The position numbers and the translations under genes are program-made. From Pseudomonadota bacterium (GTDB lineage: Bacteria; Pseudomonadota; Alphaproteobacteria; Micavibrionales; Micavibrionaceae), in NCBI GenBank assembly GCA_029558635.1, contig JAKQEE010000116.1, positions 1 through 64,000 of the forward strand: 64,000 nt of DNA. Direction: 5' to 3'. Of this stretch, positions 53,917-62,266 are shown piece after piece. The notes below the pieces were generated by a model. The model was not told the origin of the DNA, searched no databases, and saw nothing but the letters and a program-made list of their open reading frames with translations. Each line of letters opens with the position of its first letter. The stretch's first letter is position 1.

Positions 53917-54477
53917 ATGATGCAATCATTGGAAGACCTGCGCAACGCGCTGCCGGAATATGCGAAAGATATCAAACTGAATCTTTCCAATCTGGCCGCC
54001 GAGGAAACATTGAACCCCAACCAGTTGTGGGGAACATACCTCGCTTGCGCAATGGCGACGAAGCAACGCGACGTGATCGAGGCGATCAGCAATGAAGCCG
54101 CAAATCACATCGGCGAAGATGTGAGGGGTGCAGCCTGTGGTGCCGCCACCATCATGGCGATGAACAACGTGTACTATCGCGGCGTTCATTTGATGAGCAA
54201 CAAGGAATATCAATCTCTCCCTGCCAAACTGCGCATGACTTTCATCGCAGGCCACGGCACGGACAAGGTAGATTTCGAATTGTGGTGCTTTGCGGTCTCG
54301 GCCATTAACGGCTGCGGAATGTGCATGGACGCCCACGAAGCGCAACTGAAAAAGGAAGGGATGACCCCCGAACAGATTCAGGCCGCACTCCGTATCGCTG
54401 CAACGGTCAACGCCGCCGCCGCAACAATGGAATCCGCGAAATGCGCGTGTGATACCTCGGTTGCCGCCGCCGCGTAA
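53917..54477 (+). CDS. ahpD: Alkyl hydroperoxidase AhpD
   Basis: An AhpD/CMD-fold disulfide reductase that recycles AhpC. The 186-residue protein carries the active CxxC as NGCGMCMDAHE (C133, C136, with His140), ELWCFAVSAI before it, and the expected helical scaffold. It begins two bases after the ahpC stop; tandem ATGs at 53917 and 53920 are both possible. A strong terminator follows. Confidence 0.95.
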   Translation: MMQSLEDLRNALPEYAKDIKLNLSNLAAEETLNPNQLWGTYLACAMATKQRDVIEAISNEAANHIGEDVRGAACGAATIMAMNNVYYRGVHLMSNKEYQSLPAKLRMTFIAGHGTDKVDFELWCFAVSAINGCGMCMDAHEAQLKKEGMTPEQIQAALRIAATVNAAAATMESAKCACDTSVAAAA

Positions 54478-54505
54478 GCCAAAAGAATAAAGTTACTGCG
54501 TACCT

Positions 54506-54534
54506 AAAAGCCCCTGATCCATCAGGGGCTTTTT
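54506..54534 (+). terminator. Intrinsic terminator after ahpCD
   Basis: AAAAGCCCCTGAT (54506-54518) pairs with ATCAGGGGCTTTT (54521-54533) with a two-base gap, followed by further T. A very stable stem. Confidence 0.92.
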
Positions 54535-54562
54535 GTTGGAATGCTTCAAGCTCAAATAAAAA

Positions 54563-54592
54563 TTGACAAATTGTTATGTCTAAACATATAAA
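54563..54592 (+). promoter_or_regulatory. Candidate sigma-70 promoter for the response regulator gene
   Basis: A perfect TTGACA (54563-54568) is followed after 18 bases by TATAAA (54587-54592), 36 bases before the ATG of the receiver gene. The spacer contains ATGT-CTAA-ACAT, a small inverted repeat. Confidence 0.6.
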
Positions 54593-54627
54593 CATTTTTC
54601 TCACGAAAATACAAATAGGCCTAAAAA

Positions 54628-55056
54628 ATGAGTACCATCCTGATAGTTGAAGACGACCCCATTCATCGCGGAAATGCGGAAGCATTTAAAATGCTTTTTA
54701 ATTTACATTCCCACTCTGTGATATTGGCTCACTCCCCAGAGGATGTCTTGAACGCCTGTCGTTGGAATGATGTCGATTGTGTAATGGTGGACCAGCATAT
54801 CGTGGGGGGTGGTATGGGATTCTCTATGAGAATCTATAAAGGTGAGGATATTATCAAAAGCATAAGGGCTTCCGGTTTAACAAATGTTCCGGTTATTTTG
54901 ATGACGGGTGATCGCGAATATGATCCGAGAGAAGCCCGAAAGGTTGGAGCCAATCACGTATGGTTCAAACCTATTGAAGACATGATCTCTAAAACAGAAG
55001 AAGTTATGCGTGAGGCCAGATTGCGCGCAGCATCTTCCAAACCCACGGCCCCCTGA
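54628..55056 (+). CDS. Single-domain response regulator (receiver only)
   Basis: A 142-residue receiver domain: acidic pocket at E8-D10 (IVEDDP), phospho-acceptor D55 (VMVDQHI), T93 (LMTGDRE) and K114 (WFKPIED). A Gly-rich insertion with IVGGGMGFSMRIYKGED follows D55 and is longer than in CheY. There is no output domain, no adjacent kinase, and it appears monocistronic with its own promoter. A hairpin CCCCTGA/TCAGGGG (55050-55067) overlaps its stop but lacks a T-run. Confidence 0.9.
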   Translation: MSTILIVEDDPIHRGNAEAFKMLFNLHSHSVILAHSPEDVLNACRWNDVDCVMVDQHIVGGGMGFSMRIYKGEDIIKSIRASGLTNVPVILMTGDREYDPREARKVGANHVWFKPIEDMISKTEEVMREARLRAASSKPTAP

Positions 55057-55068
55057 GCAATCAGGGGA

Positions 55069-55788
55069 TTAATTCACCGAAACTTTATGGCTGTGATTGT
55101 GACGCTCGAACGCATCGAGCATATTGACCGTGCCTTGCATCGGATTGTTCGACGGGTGAGTCCAGATATGCGGACCGGATTCGATAAAGGTCGCACCCGC
55201 CGCCACGAACGGCGCACAATTTTCCTGATCGAACGTGCCTTCAATCGCCACCGGTGCTTCGGTGGTGGTGGCCCACCAATGCAGAAGATCAAGGAGCGGC
55301 TCGCCATGCGGTGCGGTGTGAAAGCTCACGAAATCGAGATCAAGAGAAAGGGCCGATTGCGCCATCGCACGGGTCGAGGCTCTGAGGCCGATAATCTTGT
55401 CGTCATCAAGCGTTTTGCGCGCTTCGGAACAGGCCATAACTTTGGAACAAAGAACACCATCCGCATCGACCGCTCGCGCGACCTTCACATTGTCCATCAC
55501 CAGAAAAATAAATCCGGCCTTGGCGCAGGTTTCACGGTACACGCGAGCAATCTGCTCCCACCGCGCCTGATCTTTATCGGCAGGGTGGTACAAAACAACA
55601 TGACGGTTGATCGCATAGGTCGAAAAACGGTTCGCTGCATGAAGCGCCTGCGTCAGCTTGAAATTGAGGGCCTCGTGATCGTCCGTGTCCGGCAGGGTAA
55701 TCAACAACCCGCAGGTCGGGGCCGAAGGCATGGCCTCTTCAATCAGCTCGTCCAATTCACGCTCCATATAGTCGAACAGATCGTTCAT
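55069..55788 (-). CDS. ThiE/TenI-like TIM-barrel protein with degenerate motifs
   Basis: A 239-residue protein of the thiamine-phosphate-synthase superfamily: CGLLITLPDTDD at the first strand, then LVMDNVKVARAVDADGVLC, which mirrors the ThiE 'DVALAVGADGVHLG' strand, and IGLRASTRA and SFHTAPHG at later loops. The phosphate/pyrophosphate-binding residues of ThiE are not kept, so thiamine synthesis is doubtful. Its start overlaps the stop of the TetR gene by one base, so the pair is coupled and this may be the regulated or regulating partner. Confidence 0.75.
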   Translation of the reverse strand: MNDLFDYMERELDELIEEAMPSAPTCGLLITLPDTDDHEALNFKLTQALHAANRFSTYAINRHVVLYHPADKDQARWEQIARVYRETCAKAGFIFLVMDNVKVARAVDADGVLCSKVMACSEARKTLDDDKIIGLRASTRAMAQSALSLDLDFVSFHTAPHGEPLLDLLHWWATTTEAPVAIEGTFDQENCAPFVAAGATFIESGPHIWTHPSNNPMQGTVNMLDAFERHNHSHKVSVN

Positions 55789-56450
55789 TATTTTAAAATC
55801 CTGAGCGATTCCATCATCACGACATTGGCGAAATTTTGGTCGAGCGGCTCGGGGCTGCTCATCAAATGATAGAAAATGGCCCCGTAAATCATATCGACCG
55901 CAAATACGGTATCGAGATCGGAACGGAACGATCCGTCTTTTTTCCCGCCATCGATAATGCTCGCCAGAATTTCTTCGTGTTGCAGCATGAATTTTTCAAA
56001 AAACAAAGCTTGGAGTTCAGGGTTGCCTTGCGCTTCGGCATAAATCTCGGCGAGGATTTTCCCACCGCGACCGCGACAGATGCGCGTAAAGCGTTCCAGT
56101 TGCTTAACGAGGGAATCTTTTGCATCCGACCCCAGCGCAGGAGCGGGGAGAACACCCATCGGTCCTGAAATCGCATCCAGAATCAGCGCGACCTTGTTTG
56201 GCCACCAGCGGTAAATGGTGGTCTTGCCGACCCCTGCCTTTTTGGCCACGGCTTCAATCGATACGTCACGCACCGACATATGCAGCAGCATCTTGTTGGT
56301 CGAATCAAGAATGGCGGAACGGGATTTCTCCGAACGGGGGCGACCACTGGATTTTTGATTGGCTTCAAAGAGGAAGGCATCTTCGTGTTCTGATTGAATC
56401 TCATTATCCTGAATTTGATCCTGAACAACGCGCGCAGCGGCTCCAGCCAT
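55788..56450 (-). CDS. TetR-family transcriptional regulator
   Basis: A ~220-residue repressor-type regulator. After a ~40-residue acidic, Gln/Glu-rich N-terminal extension the DNA-binding HTH appears ([23 protein letters not shown]-like, with [14 protein letters not shown] before it), followed by a TetR_C ligand domain with C-terminal helices. Tandem ATGs lie at 56453 and 56450; GGAG upstream spaces best to 56450. It is coupled to the ThiE-like gene downstream. The ligand and operator are unknown. Confidence 0.88.
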   Translation of the reverse strand: [220 protein letters not shown]

Positions 56451-56547
56451 CATGCTCTCCTCTCTTACCTTGAAAAATGTGCAATTTCTGAAGTCGGGGT
56501 TGTACCCCCGAAATGGGAAAAAACGCAAGGAAAACCACTTAAAAAAT

Positions 56548-57765
56548 TTATTTTCTCATGGAATAAAAACTGGACGGTGCGGATTGGATCGGAATTCCGC
56601 CATTATTACGAATTTCCAGAATCTCTAGACCGCGATCCGCCAGTCCGTCAGGGCGGAATCTGAAAATTCCGTCGATACCGGAAAACCCGTTCGGGTTGGT
56701 CAGCGCCGCCCGCCCGTACCCCCGTCCGGTCTTGGATAACACCACGGCCAAAGCAGTGGCATCATAGGCCAGAGACGCCAGACGCGGCGCCGTTACGCCG
56801 TAGGTTTCGAAATATCGGCGCTCGAACCGCGTGCGCAAATCAGCCGAAGACGCCGCATACCACGCCCCTTGCAATTCGGGCAGCGCAAGCGTCGCTTTGT
56901 CATCCCACAATCCGGTCCCGAGGCGTTGGACGAGGGCAGGCGTAAGACCTTGTGCGGAAAGCGCCGCCGAAATCTGTGCGGCCCGCTGCCCGCCCGCTGC
57001 GATCAACACCGCATCGACCGGCAGACGTTTCAGATCGGCCAACTGGTCAGAAGACGGCATCCCCGCCGCGTCATAGCGGACCAGTCCGGCATTGGTGAGC
57101 TGGCGCTGTTGCATCCGCGTATAGAAAGTGGCGGCCACGGCATCGCCATAGGCATCGCGCGGCGCAATCAGGGCAATGCGGGTCTTTCCGCGCGACGCGG
57201 TATAATCAATAATCTGTTCGACCTGCGTTTGTGGTACAAACCCCATCAGGAACGTTGTCCCCACGGCCGCCGTCGTATCGGTGGAAAAGGATACAACTGC
57301 AACCCCGCGCTGGACCGCCAGCGGAGCCACAGCTTTCGTGTCATCCGAGAACAACGGCCCCAAAATCAATCCGGCCCCCTCGTTCAACGCTTCGTTGGCC
57401 GCGTTTGCCGCGCCGCTGCCTGTATCTTTTGGTGTCAGTTCAAACAAATCCGAAGCGCCCAGATCGAACATCGCAAGCTGCGCGGCATTGAGCATAGCCT
57501 CACCCGCATCTTTCCCGCGCCCGCTGAGCGGCAACAAGATCGCGACTTTGGACTTGGTTTCCATGCCCTGCGGAACGGCCGCCATCGGCGCATCCGGCGC
57601 AGGCGCATGGGTCGATGGCATCTGCTGCGTTGTGGGGGTAGGGGATGATGCTGGACGGCTGGCCGAGGATTTCCATCCGCCGAAATCTTGGTTGGCGGAG
57701 CAACCCGACAACAGCAAAGCACTCGTCAAAACAGCAAGACACAGAAAAAGCGGATTGCGCGGCAT
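56548..57765 (-). CDS. Penicillin-binding-protein activator, LpoA-like lipoprotein
   Basis: A 405-residue lipoprotein (lipobox LLLSGC, Cys about 22). A Ser/Pro/Thr-rich linker leads to a periplasmic-binding-protein-like (LivK-type) domain starting KVAILLPLSGRGKDAGEAML, with ILGPLFSDDTKAVAPLA and a late FRFRPDGLADRGLEILEI. This matches the C-terminal domain of LpoA/YraM, which activates PBP1A from the outer membrane. The N-terminal TPR domain of E. coli LpoA is absent. It is divergent from rsmI, as yraM is in E. coli. Confidence 0.9.
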   Translation of the reverse strand: MPRNPLFLCLAVLTSALLLSGCSANQDFGGWKSSASRPASSPTPTTQQMPSTHAPAPDAPMAAVPQGMETKSKVAILLPLSGRGKDAGEAMLNAAQLAMFDLGASDLFELTPKDTGSGAANAANEALNEGAGLILGPLFSDDTKAVAPLAVQRGVAVVSFSTDTTAAVGTTFLMGFVPQTQVEQIIDYTASRGKTRIALIAPRDAYGDAVAATFYTRMQQRQLTNAGLVRYDAAGMPSSDQLADLKRLPVDAVLIAAGGQRAAQISAALSAQGLTPALVQRLGTGLWDDKATLALPELQGAWYAASSADLRTRFERRYFETYGVTAPRLASLAYDATALAVVLSKTGRGYGRAALTNPNGFSGIDGIFRFRPDGLADRGLEILEIRNNGGIPIQSAPSSFYSMRK

Positions 57766-57791
57766 CAAAAGCTCCCGTACATCTAGAATTT

Positions 57792-58709
57792 ATGGAACAC
57801 CCAGACCCTACACAAAACGACAGCTTGGGAAAAGACCCTTTCGGGGATGTCATAAAACCCATCCCCCAGAAATTGCCCTCAGGCCTCTATCTGGTTGCAA
57901 CCCCCATCGGCAACCTGCGCGACATCACGCTGCGCGCACTGGATGTTCTATCAAGTGTCGATCTGGTCGCGTGCGAAGATACGCGCATGACTGGAAAATT
58001 ATTCTCGCTTCTGGGGATTAAACAAAAATTGATCCCGTATCACGACCACAATGCCGATACGCAACGCCCCCACCTTATTAAAAAAATCGATGAGGGAATG
58101 AGTGTGGCGCTGGTGAGCGATGCCGGCATGCCGTTGATCTCCGACCCCGGATACAAATTGGTGAGGGACTGCGCGGAAAAGAATTTGTACGTCACAAGTC
58201 TTCCCGGAGCGAACGCGCCGCTCATGGCGTTGCAGCTTTCAGGATTGCCGAGCGACCATTTCGCCTTTCTGGGATTCCTGCCGAACAAAACCAAAGCGCG
58301 TCAAGACGCATTACGCACATGGAAAGACACGCCCGCCACATTGGTGATTTTTGAATCGGCCACGCGCGTCGCAAGTTGTTGCAAAGATATCATCGCAACA
58401 CTGGGCGATAGGCCGATGGCGCTCACGCGCGAGCTGACCAAGAAATTCGAAGAGGTGTGGCGCGGTCAGGTTTCGGATATCATTGCGCGTCTTGAAACCG
58501 AAGGCGCGCCCAAAGGCGAAATCGTTCTGGTGATCGGCGGCGCGGAAGAAGGGGCAGGCGAAGACATCGACCTCGACGCGCTTTTGATAAAAGCATTAAA
58601 GACATTGTCGGTGAAAGAAGCGGTGGCAGCGATTGTCGACCAGACAGGTCTTCCCAAAAAACAGGTTTATAACCGCGCTCTTGAGATAAAGGATGAACTG
58701 AAAGAGTGA
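57792..58709 (+). CDS. rsmI: 16S rRNA (cytidine1402-2'-O)-methyltransferase
   Basis: RsmI methylates the ribose of C1402 in the decoding centre using SAM. The 305-residue protein shows LYLVATPIGNLRDITLRAL, CEDTRMTGKL, the GMPLISDPGYKLV loop, SLPGANAPLMALQLSGLPSD and a C-terminal HTH-like domain (LSVKEAVAAIVDQTGLPKKQVY). The ATG at 57792 is used; an open frame further upstream overlaps the LpoA-like gene. It overlaps yraN by four bases. Confidence 0.96.
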   Translation: MEHPDPTQNDSLGKDPFGDVIKPIPQKLPSGLYLVATPIGNLRDITLRALDVLSSVDLVACEDTRMTGKLFSLLGIKQKLIPYHDHNADTQRPHLIKKIDEGMSVALVSDAGMPLISDPGYKLVRDCAEKNLYVTSLPGANAPLMALQLSGLPSDHFAFLGFLPNKTKARQDALRTWKDTPATLVIFESATRVASCCKDIIATLGDRPMALTRELTKKFEEVWRGQVSDIIARLETEGAPKGEIVLVIGGAEEGAGEDIDLDALLIKALKTLSVKEAVAAIVDQTGLPKKQVYNRALEIKDELKE

Positions 58710-59065
58710 AATCCTTCTCGACCAACTACGCCCGTGGCATGATCGCTGAAATTTACGCAGCGGCCTATCTGCTGCTCAAGGGGTATCGCATCAGGGCATG
58801 GAGATATAAAACCCCCGTCGGCGAAGTGGACCTGATTGCCGAGAAAAACAGAGCAACCGTCTTTGTCGAAGTCAAACTTCGCCCCACCGCAGAAGAGGGG
58901 CTGAATGCCATCACGCCCCAAATGAAATCGCGGATTTCTCGTGCCTCCACCCATTATTTGGCTTCGAAAGCGGGGAAAAACGCCTGCGGATGCCGTTTTG
59001 ACGTCGTGGTGGTGTCGGGTTTTCGCCTCTCACATCTGGACAATGCGTGGGAATACCCCACATAA
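58706..59065 (+). CDS. yraN: UPF0102 / YraN endonuclease-fold protein
   Basis: A 119-residue protein of the YraN family: ARGMIAEIYAAAYLLLKGYRI, then GEVDLIAEKNRATVFVEVKLRP, which has the E-x-D-x(n)-E-x-K layout of restriction-endonuclease-like folds. The function is not firmly established. A GTG start at 58706 overlaps the rsmI stop (GTGA). rsmI-yraN adjacency is widely conserved. Confidence 0.94.
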   Translation: MKSFSTNYARGMIAEIYAAAYLLLKGYRIRAWRYKTPVGEVDLIAEKNRATVFVEVKLRPTAEEGLNAITPQMKSRISRASTHYLASKAGKNACGCRFDVVVVSGFRLSHLDNAWEYPT

Positions 59066-59114
59066 TAGGGCAATTGATTCGTTTCTGCCGTTCGGCACTT
59101 CAAGGGACTGTTCT

Positions 59115-59921
59115 ATGAAAAAATCACTTATTCTCGGCCTGATGGCCACTTCGATGATCCTCTCTGGCTGCGGCATGGGACTGGCGACGGGTGTCGGTGC
59201 CGCCGTGGGCGTTTCAGCCGCCAAGGAAGGCGGGCTGCGTGGCACGATCACGGATGAATCCATCCGCTTGAAAATCAGCGATTTGTGGTTCCGCAAAGAC
59301 GTCAACATGTTCAGCAAGCTGAGCCTGACCGTCAAACAGGGCCGCGTTTTGATAACTGGCGTTGTTCAAAAACCCGAAGACCGTGTCGAGGCCGTGCGTC
59401 TCGCATGGCAACCCGAAGGTGTCAAACAGGTCATCAATGAAATCCGTGTCGGCGAAGGCGACACATTCGGAACCTACGCCGAAGATATGTGGATTTCCGG
59501 ACAACTGCGCACCAAGCTCACCTTTGACAAATACGTTCAGTCAATCAACTACACGATTGATACGGTCCAAGGCTCTGTCTACTTGATGGGGATTGCGCAA
59601 AATCAGGCCGAACTCGACCGCGTGATCGACATTGCGAAAAAGATCAAAGGCGTCAAGGAAGTCATTTCCTATGTGAAGCTGGCGGGTGTGGAAGTGATAA
59701 AAGACGCGCCGCCGCTCTACCCGACGGAATCGCTGCCGCAAGACCAGATGGGACACAGCACGGGCGACACGGGAATGATCCCTCCACCATCCGACTCTTA
59801 TCCAACCAACGATCCGGTTCCTCTGTCAGGTGGAATGGGTGACGACATGTCGACCTACGCGCCTCCCCCCGCATCGTCTTCCTCATCTTCTTCGATCCAG
59901 TCCGAAGTCCTGCCTCCGTAG
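59115..59921 (+). CDS. BON-domain outer-membrane lipoprotein, DolP/YraP-like
   Basis: A 268-residue lipoprotein (lipobox MILSGC, Cys about 19) followed by a Gly/Ala-rich stretch and two BON domains (about 50-115 and 125-195). The conserved phrases are RLKISDLWF...LTVKQGRVLITGVV and LRTKLTF...INYTIDTVQGSVYLMGIAQNQ. DolP maintains outer-membrane integrity at division sites in E. coli. The ~70-residue C-terminal tail is Pro/Ser-rich, longer than in E. coli. Position after yraN matches the E. coli yraM-rsmI-yraN-yraP region. Confidence 0.92.
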   Translation: MKKSLILGLMATSMILSGCGMGLATGVGAAVGVSAAKEGGLRGTITDESIRLKISDLWFRKDVNMFSKLSLTVKQGRVLITGVVQKPEDRVEAVRLAWQPEGVKQVINEIRVGEGDTFGTYAEDMWISGQLRTKLTFDKYVQSINYTIDTVQGSVYLMGIAQNQAELDRVIDIAKKIKGVKEVISYVKLAGVEVIKDAPPLYPTESLPQDQMGHSTGDTGMIPPPSDSYPTNDPVPLSGGMGDDMSTYAPPPASSSSSSSIQSEVLPP

Positions 59922-59933
59922 GAAAGGATTCGT

Positions 59934-60770
59934 GTGACTTCTCCCTTCGCATTGGAAGAATACGGCAAGCTCGGAGATCAGGATATTCCCCTGTCGGACA
60001 CGGCGCTATATCTTGCGGAAACCAAGCATCCGGGTAGGGGGCTGGGGCCGTATCAGTCCCATATCGCCAAACTCTGCGAACAGGTTGGAGAACGGTATAA
60101 GGAATTGATCGAAGCGGGTGCGGAAGATAATCCCGAAACGAAAATCGCCGCGCTCAAACATGTGATCTGCGACGCTCAAGGATATACGGGCGACGAAGAA
60201 ACCTATAACGATTTGCGCAACGCCGATCTGATTGATGTCATCGACCGCCGCAAGGGATTGCCGATTGCGCTGGCCATTCTCGCGCTCGAAGCAGGTCGCG
60301 CCCAAGGATGGGATGTCAAGGGCATCAACTTCCCCGGACATTTTCTGTTGCGTTTCGATCAGGACGGCAAACGAGTCCTTTCCGATCCCTTTTCACAGTT
60401 TCGCCTGATGCAGGCCCAAGATCTCCGCGGGTTGCTCAAATCCATCGCCGGAGACAAAGCGGAACTTTCGACCACGCTCTATCAGGAAGCCAGCAACCGC
60501 GATATCCTTTTAAGGCTTCAAAACAACATCAAATTCCGCCAGATCGAACGTGAAGAATATGCTGAGGCTCTTGCAACCGTCGCACGGATGAAACTCTTCT
60601 CGCCGAATGAACACCGTCTGTTGCTGGATGAAAGTGTCCTGCACGCACGTCTGGGAAATATCGACGAAGCCATCAATTCGGTGAAGAAATACCTCTTGGC
60701 TGTCACCGACCCTAAAGACCGCTATGATGCGGAAATGCTGCTCCGGACCCTTGAATTGGCCATCGAATAG
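59934..60770 (+). CDS. SirB1-family transglutaminase-like protein with TPR-like C-terminus
   Basis: A 278-residue protein of the SirB1/transglutaminase-like group: YLAETKHPGRGLGPYQSHI at the start, then RRKGLPIALAILALEAGRAQGWDVKGINFPGHFLLRF, where the His of FPGHF is the family's conserved position. Tetratricopeptide-like helices follow (about 190-270). The molecular activity is not established. A GTG start at 59934 follows GGAAAGGA at a suitable distance. It probably shares a transcript with dolP. Confidence 0.88.
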   Translation: MTSPFALEEYGKLGDQDIPLSDTALYLAETKHPGRGLGPYQSHIAKLCEQVGERYKELIEAGAEDNPETKIAALKHVICDAQGYTGDEETYNDLRNADLIDVIDRRKGLPIALAILALEAGRAQGWDVKGINFPGHFLLRFDQDGKRVLSDPFSQFRLMQAQDLRGLLKSIAGDKAELSTTLYQEASNRDILLRLQNNIKFRQIEREEYAEALATVARMKLFSPNEHRLLLDESVLHARLGNIDEAINSVKKYLLAVTDPKDRYDAEMLLRTLELAIE

Positions 60771-60788
60771 CTGGTTTTCGCTATTTTC

Positions 60789-60820
60789 TTGACAAAAGCA
60801 TCTATTTACATAAATATGTA
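60789..60820 (+). promoter_or_regulatory. Candidate promoter with palindrome over the -10 region
   Basis: TTGACA (60789-60794) and TAAATA (60811-60816) are 16 bases apart. The inverted repeat TACATA/TATGTA (60807-60820, two-base centre) covers the -10 element, as expected for a repressor operator. It lies 36 bases before the 60856 start codon. Confidence 0.5.
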
Positions 60821-60855
60821 GCGATCTATAAAAAATTAAAGAGGGAATATCTATT

Positions 60856-61539
60856 ATGGCGGACCATTCTCAATCTCCGAACAAATTGGCGCGGGATTTT
60901 TTCGATTCTCAAATCTATGTAACAACATTGCCAACAATGGCTGAGACGATCATGCAAGCCGAGTGGAAAACCATCTCTTCTGTAATTGCTCAGGCCGCGG
61001 AGCACCTTAGAAAAGGCTTTGATGCTCTGGGCATTGAAAGAACGCCGCAACGAGTCAACAGATTCATCACGGACAATTTGCAATTCGCCCAACCTATCCT
61101 GACAGCTTATGATGTGCATAAAGGAGAGTTGCGCGCGTGCGAACTGGCAAAAGAAAGTGCGGAGGATACGGAAGATGAAAACTTTGCCGTTGAAAAAATG
61201 ATGGCGGCATTGCATGCCCATATCGCTGTTGAAAAAGTCAGGGTGGAATCGTCATCTGGACTATCCGGAGAAGAAAAAATTCAGGAGAAATTGAAAGCGG
61301 GAATTGATTATCGGAACATTGCAGATCCGTTGGCAGACATGTTGGTCGGGTTAACCAATCGTGCGGTCGCGCCGATGCAAAGAATGGGCACGCATTATAT
61401 CGTTCCGCAGTTTGATTATAGCCTTTACCAATATCTGACAGAAGCTATAGCGAGAACTTTGGTGACAAAGATTTCGGAAGAAAAAGGGAGAGGTTCTTCC
61501 CCGGAAAAGGGATTGGGAAATAATCCGGCACCTTTGTAA
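60856..61539 (+). CDS. Hypothetical helical protein upstream of pal
   Basis: A 227-residue soluble, helix-rich protein of no family I recognise. It has no signal peptide or membrane helix; a charged, Glu-rich middle (about 95-150) and a disordered Gly/Ser/Pro-rich end. GAGGGA lies upstream of the ATG. It has its own likely promoter and operator. It occupies the place where tolB would be expected before pal. Confidence 0.7.
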   Translation: MADHSQSPNKLARDFFDSQIYVTTLPTMAETIMQAEWKTISSVIAQAAEHLRKGFDALGIERTPQRVNRFITDNLQFAQPILTAYDVHKGELRACELAKESAEDTEDENFAVEKMMAALHAHIAVEKVRVESSSGLSGEEKIQEKLKAGIDYRNIADPLADMLVGLTNRAVAPMQRMGTHYIVPQFDYSLYQYLTEAIARTLVTKISEEKGRGSSPEKGLGNNPAPL

Positions 61540-61722
61540 ATAGTGATGTTATGAAAAGAAGCGGTGAGAAGGAAAATTGACAGGGGAGTGATTCAAAAAA
61601 AATCCCTGCGCCCCCTTGCGAATCCTTAAGGCAAAGGCTATTTAGAGAGGAGTTTCAACAAGGCCCGACGAATCGTTCCCCGCTTCGCTTTGGCAAATTC
61701 TTTCTTCTACAGGAGTCTCTCT

Positions 61723-62241
61723 ATGTCTTTTCGCAATCTGCTTCTGATGTCCGTTGCTCTCGTTACGCTTTCCGCTTGTTCTTCGGACGAAGATCAGGCT
61801 GGAATGGACTCTTCTATGGCTGGCATGAACGGTGCCGGTCTTAACGGTTCTGAAATGGGTGGTGCACCCGTGAACGGTGTTGTGCCTGGTACCCAACAAG
61901 ACCTCGTCGTCAATGTCGGCGACCGCGTCTTCTTCGGATACGATCAGTCTGATCTGTCAGCCGAGGCCCGCTCGACCCTCGACCGTCAGGCATCGTGGAT
62001 GAAACAATATCCGAACGTCATGGTCACCATTGAAGGTCACGCCGATGAACGCGGGACCCGTGAATACAACTTGGCTCTGGGTGAGCGCCGCGCAGCTTCG
62101 GTTCGTTCCTATCTGATGTCTCTGGGTGTCGATGCCAGCCGCGTCAACACCATCAGCTACGGCAAAGAACGTCCGGCAGTGCCTGAGTCGACAGCGGCTG
62201 CATGGTCACAAAACCGCCGCGGTGTAACTGTCGTTAACTAA
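61723..62241 (+). CDS. pal: Peptidoglycan-associated lipoprotein Pal
   Basis: The outer-membrane anchor of the Tol-Pal system. The 172-residue protein has the lipobox TLSAC (Cys about 19), a Gly/Met/Asn-rich linker and an OmpA-like domain with VFFGYDQSDLSAEARSTLDRQ, then VTIEGHADERGTREYNLALGERRA, which binds meso-DAP peptides, and the SYGKERPAVP end. The ATG at 61723 is spaced eight bases from AGGAG. cpoB follows by 25 bases. tolQRAB is not next to it in this window. Confidence 0.96.
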   Translation: MSFRNLLLMSVALVTLSACSSDEDQAGMDSSMAGMNGAGLNGSEMGGAPVNGVVPGTQQDLVVNVGDRVFFGYDQSDLSAEARSTLDRQASWMKQYPNVMVTIEGHADERGTREYNLALGERRAASVRSYLMSLGVDASRVNTISYGKERPAVPESTAAAWSQNRRGVTVVN

Positions 62242-62266
62242 TAAACCAACAGCGTGAGGCGCGAGT

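Noticed and set aside
55050-55067. CCCCTGA/TCAGGGG hairpin as a terminator shared by the receiver and ThiE-like genes
   Set aside because: The stem is stable but neither strand has a T-run after it; kept only as a note in the receiver entry.
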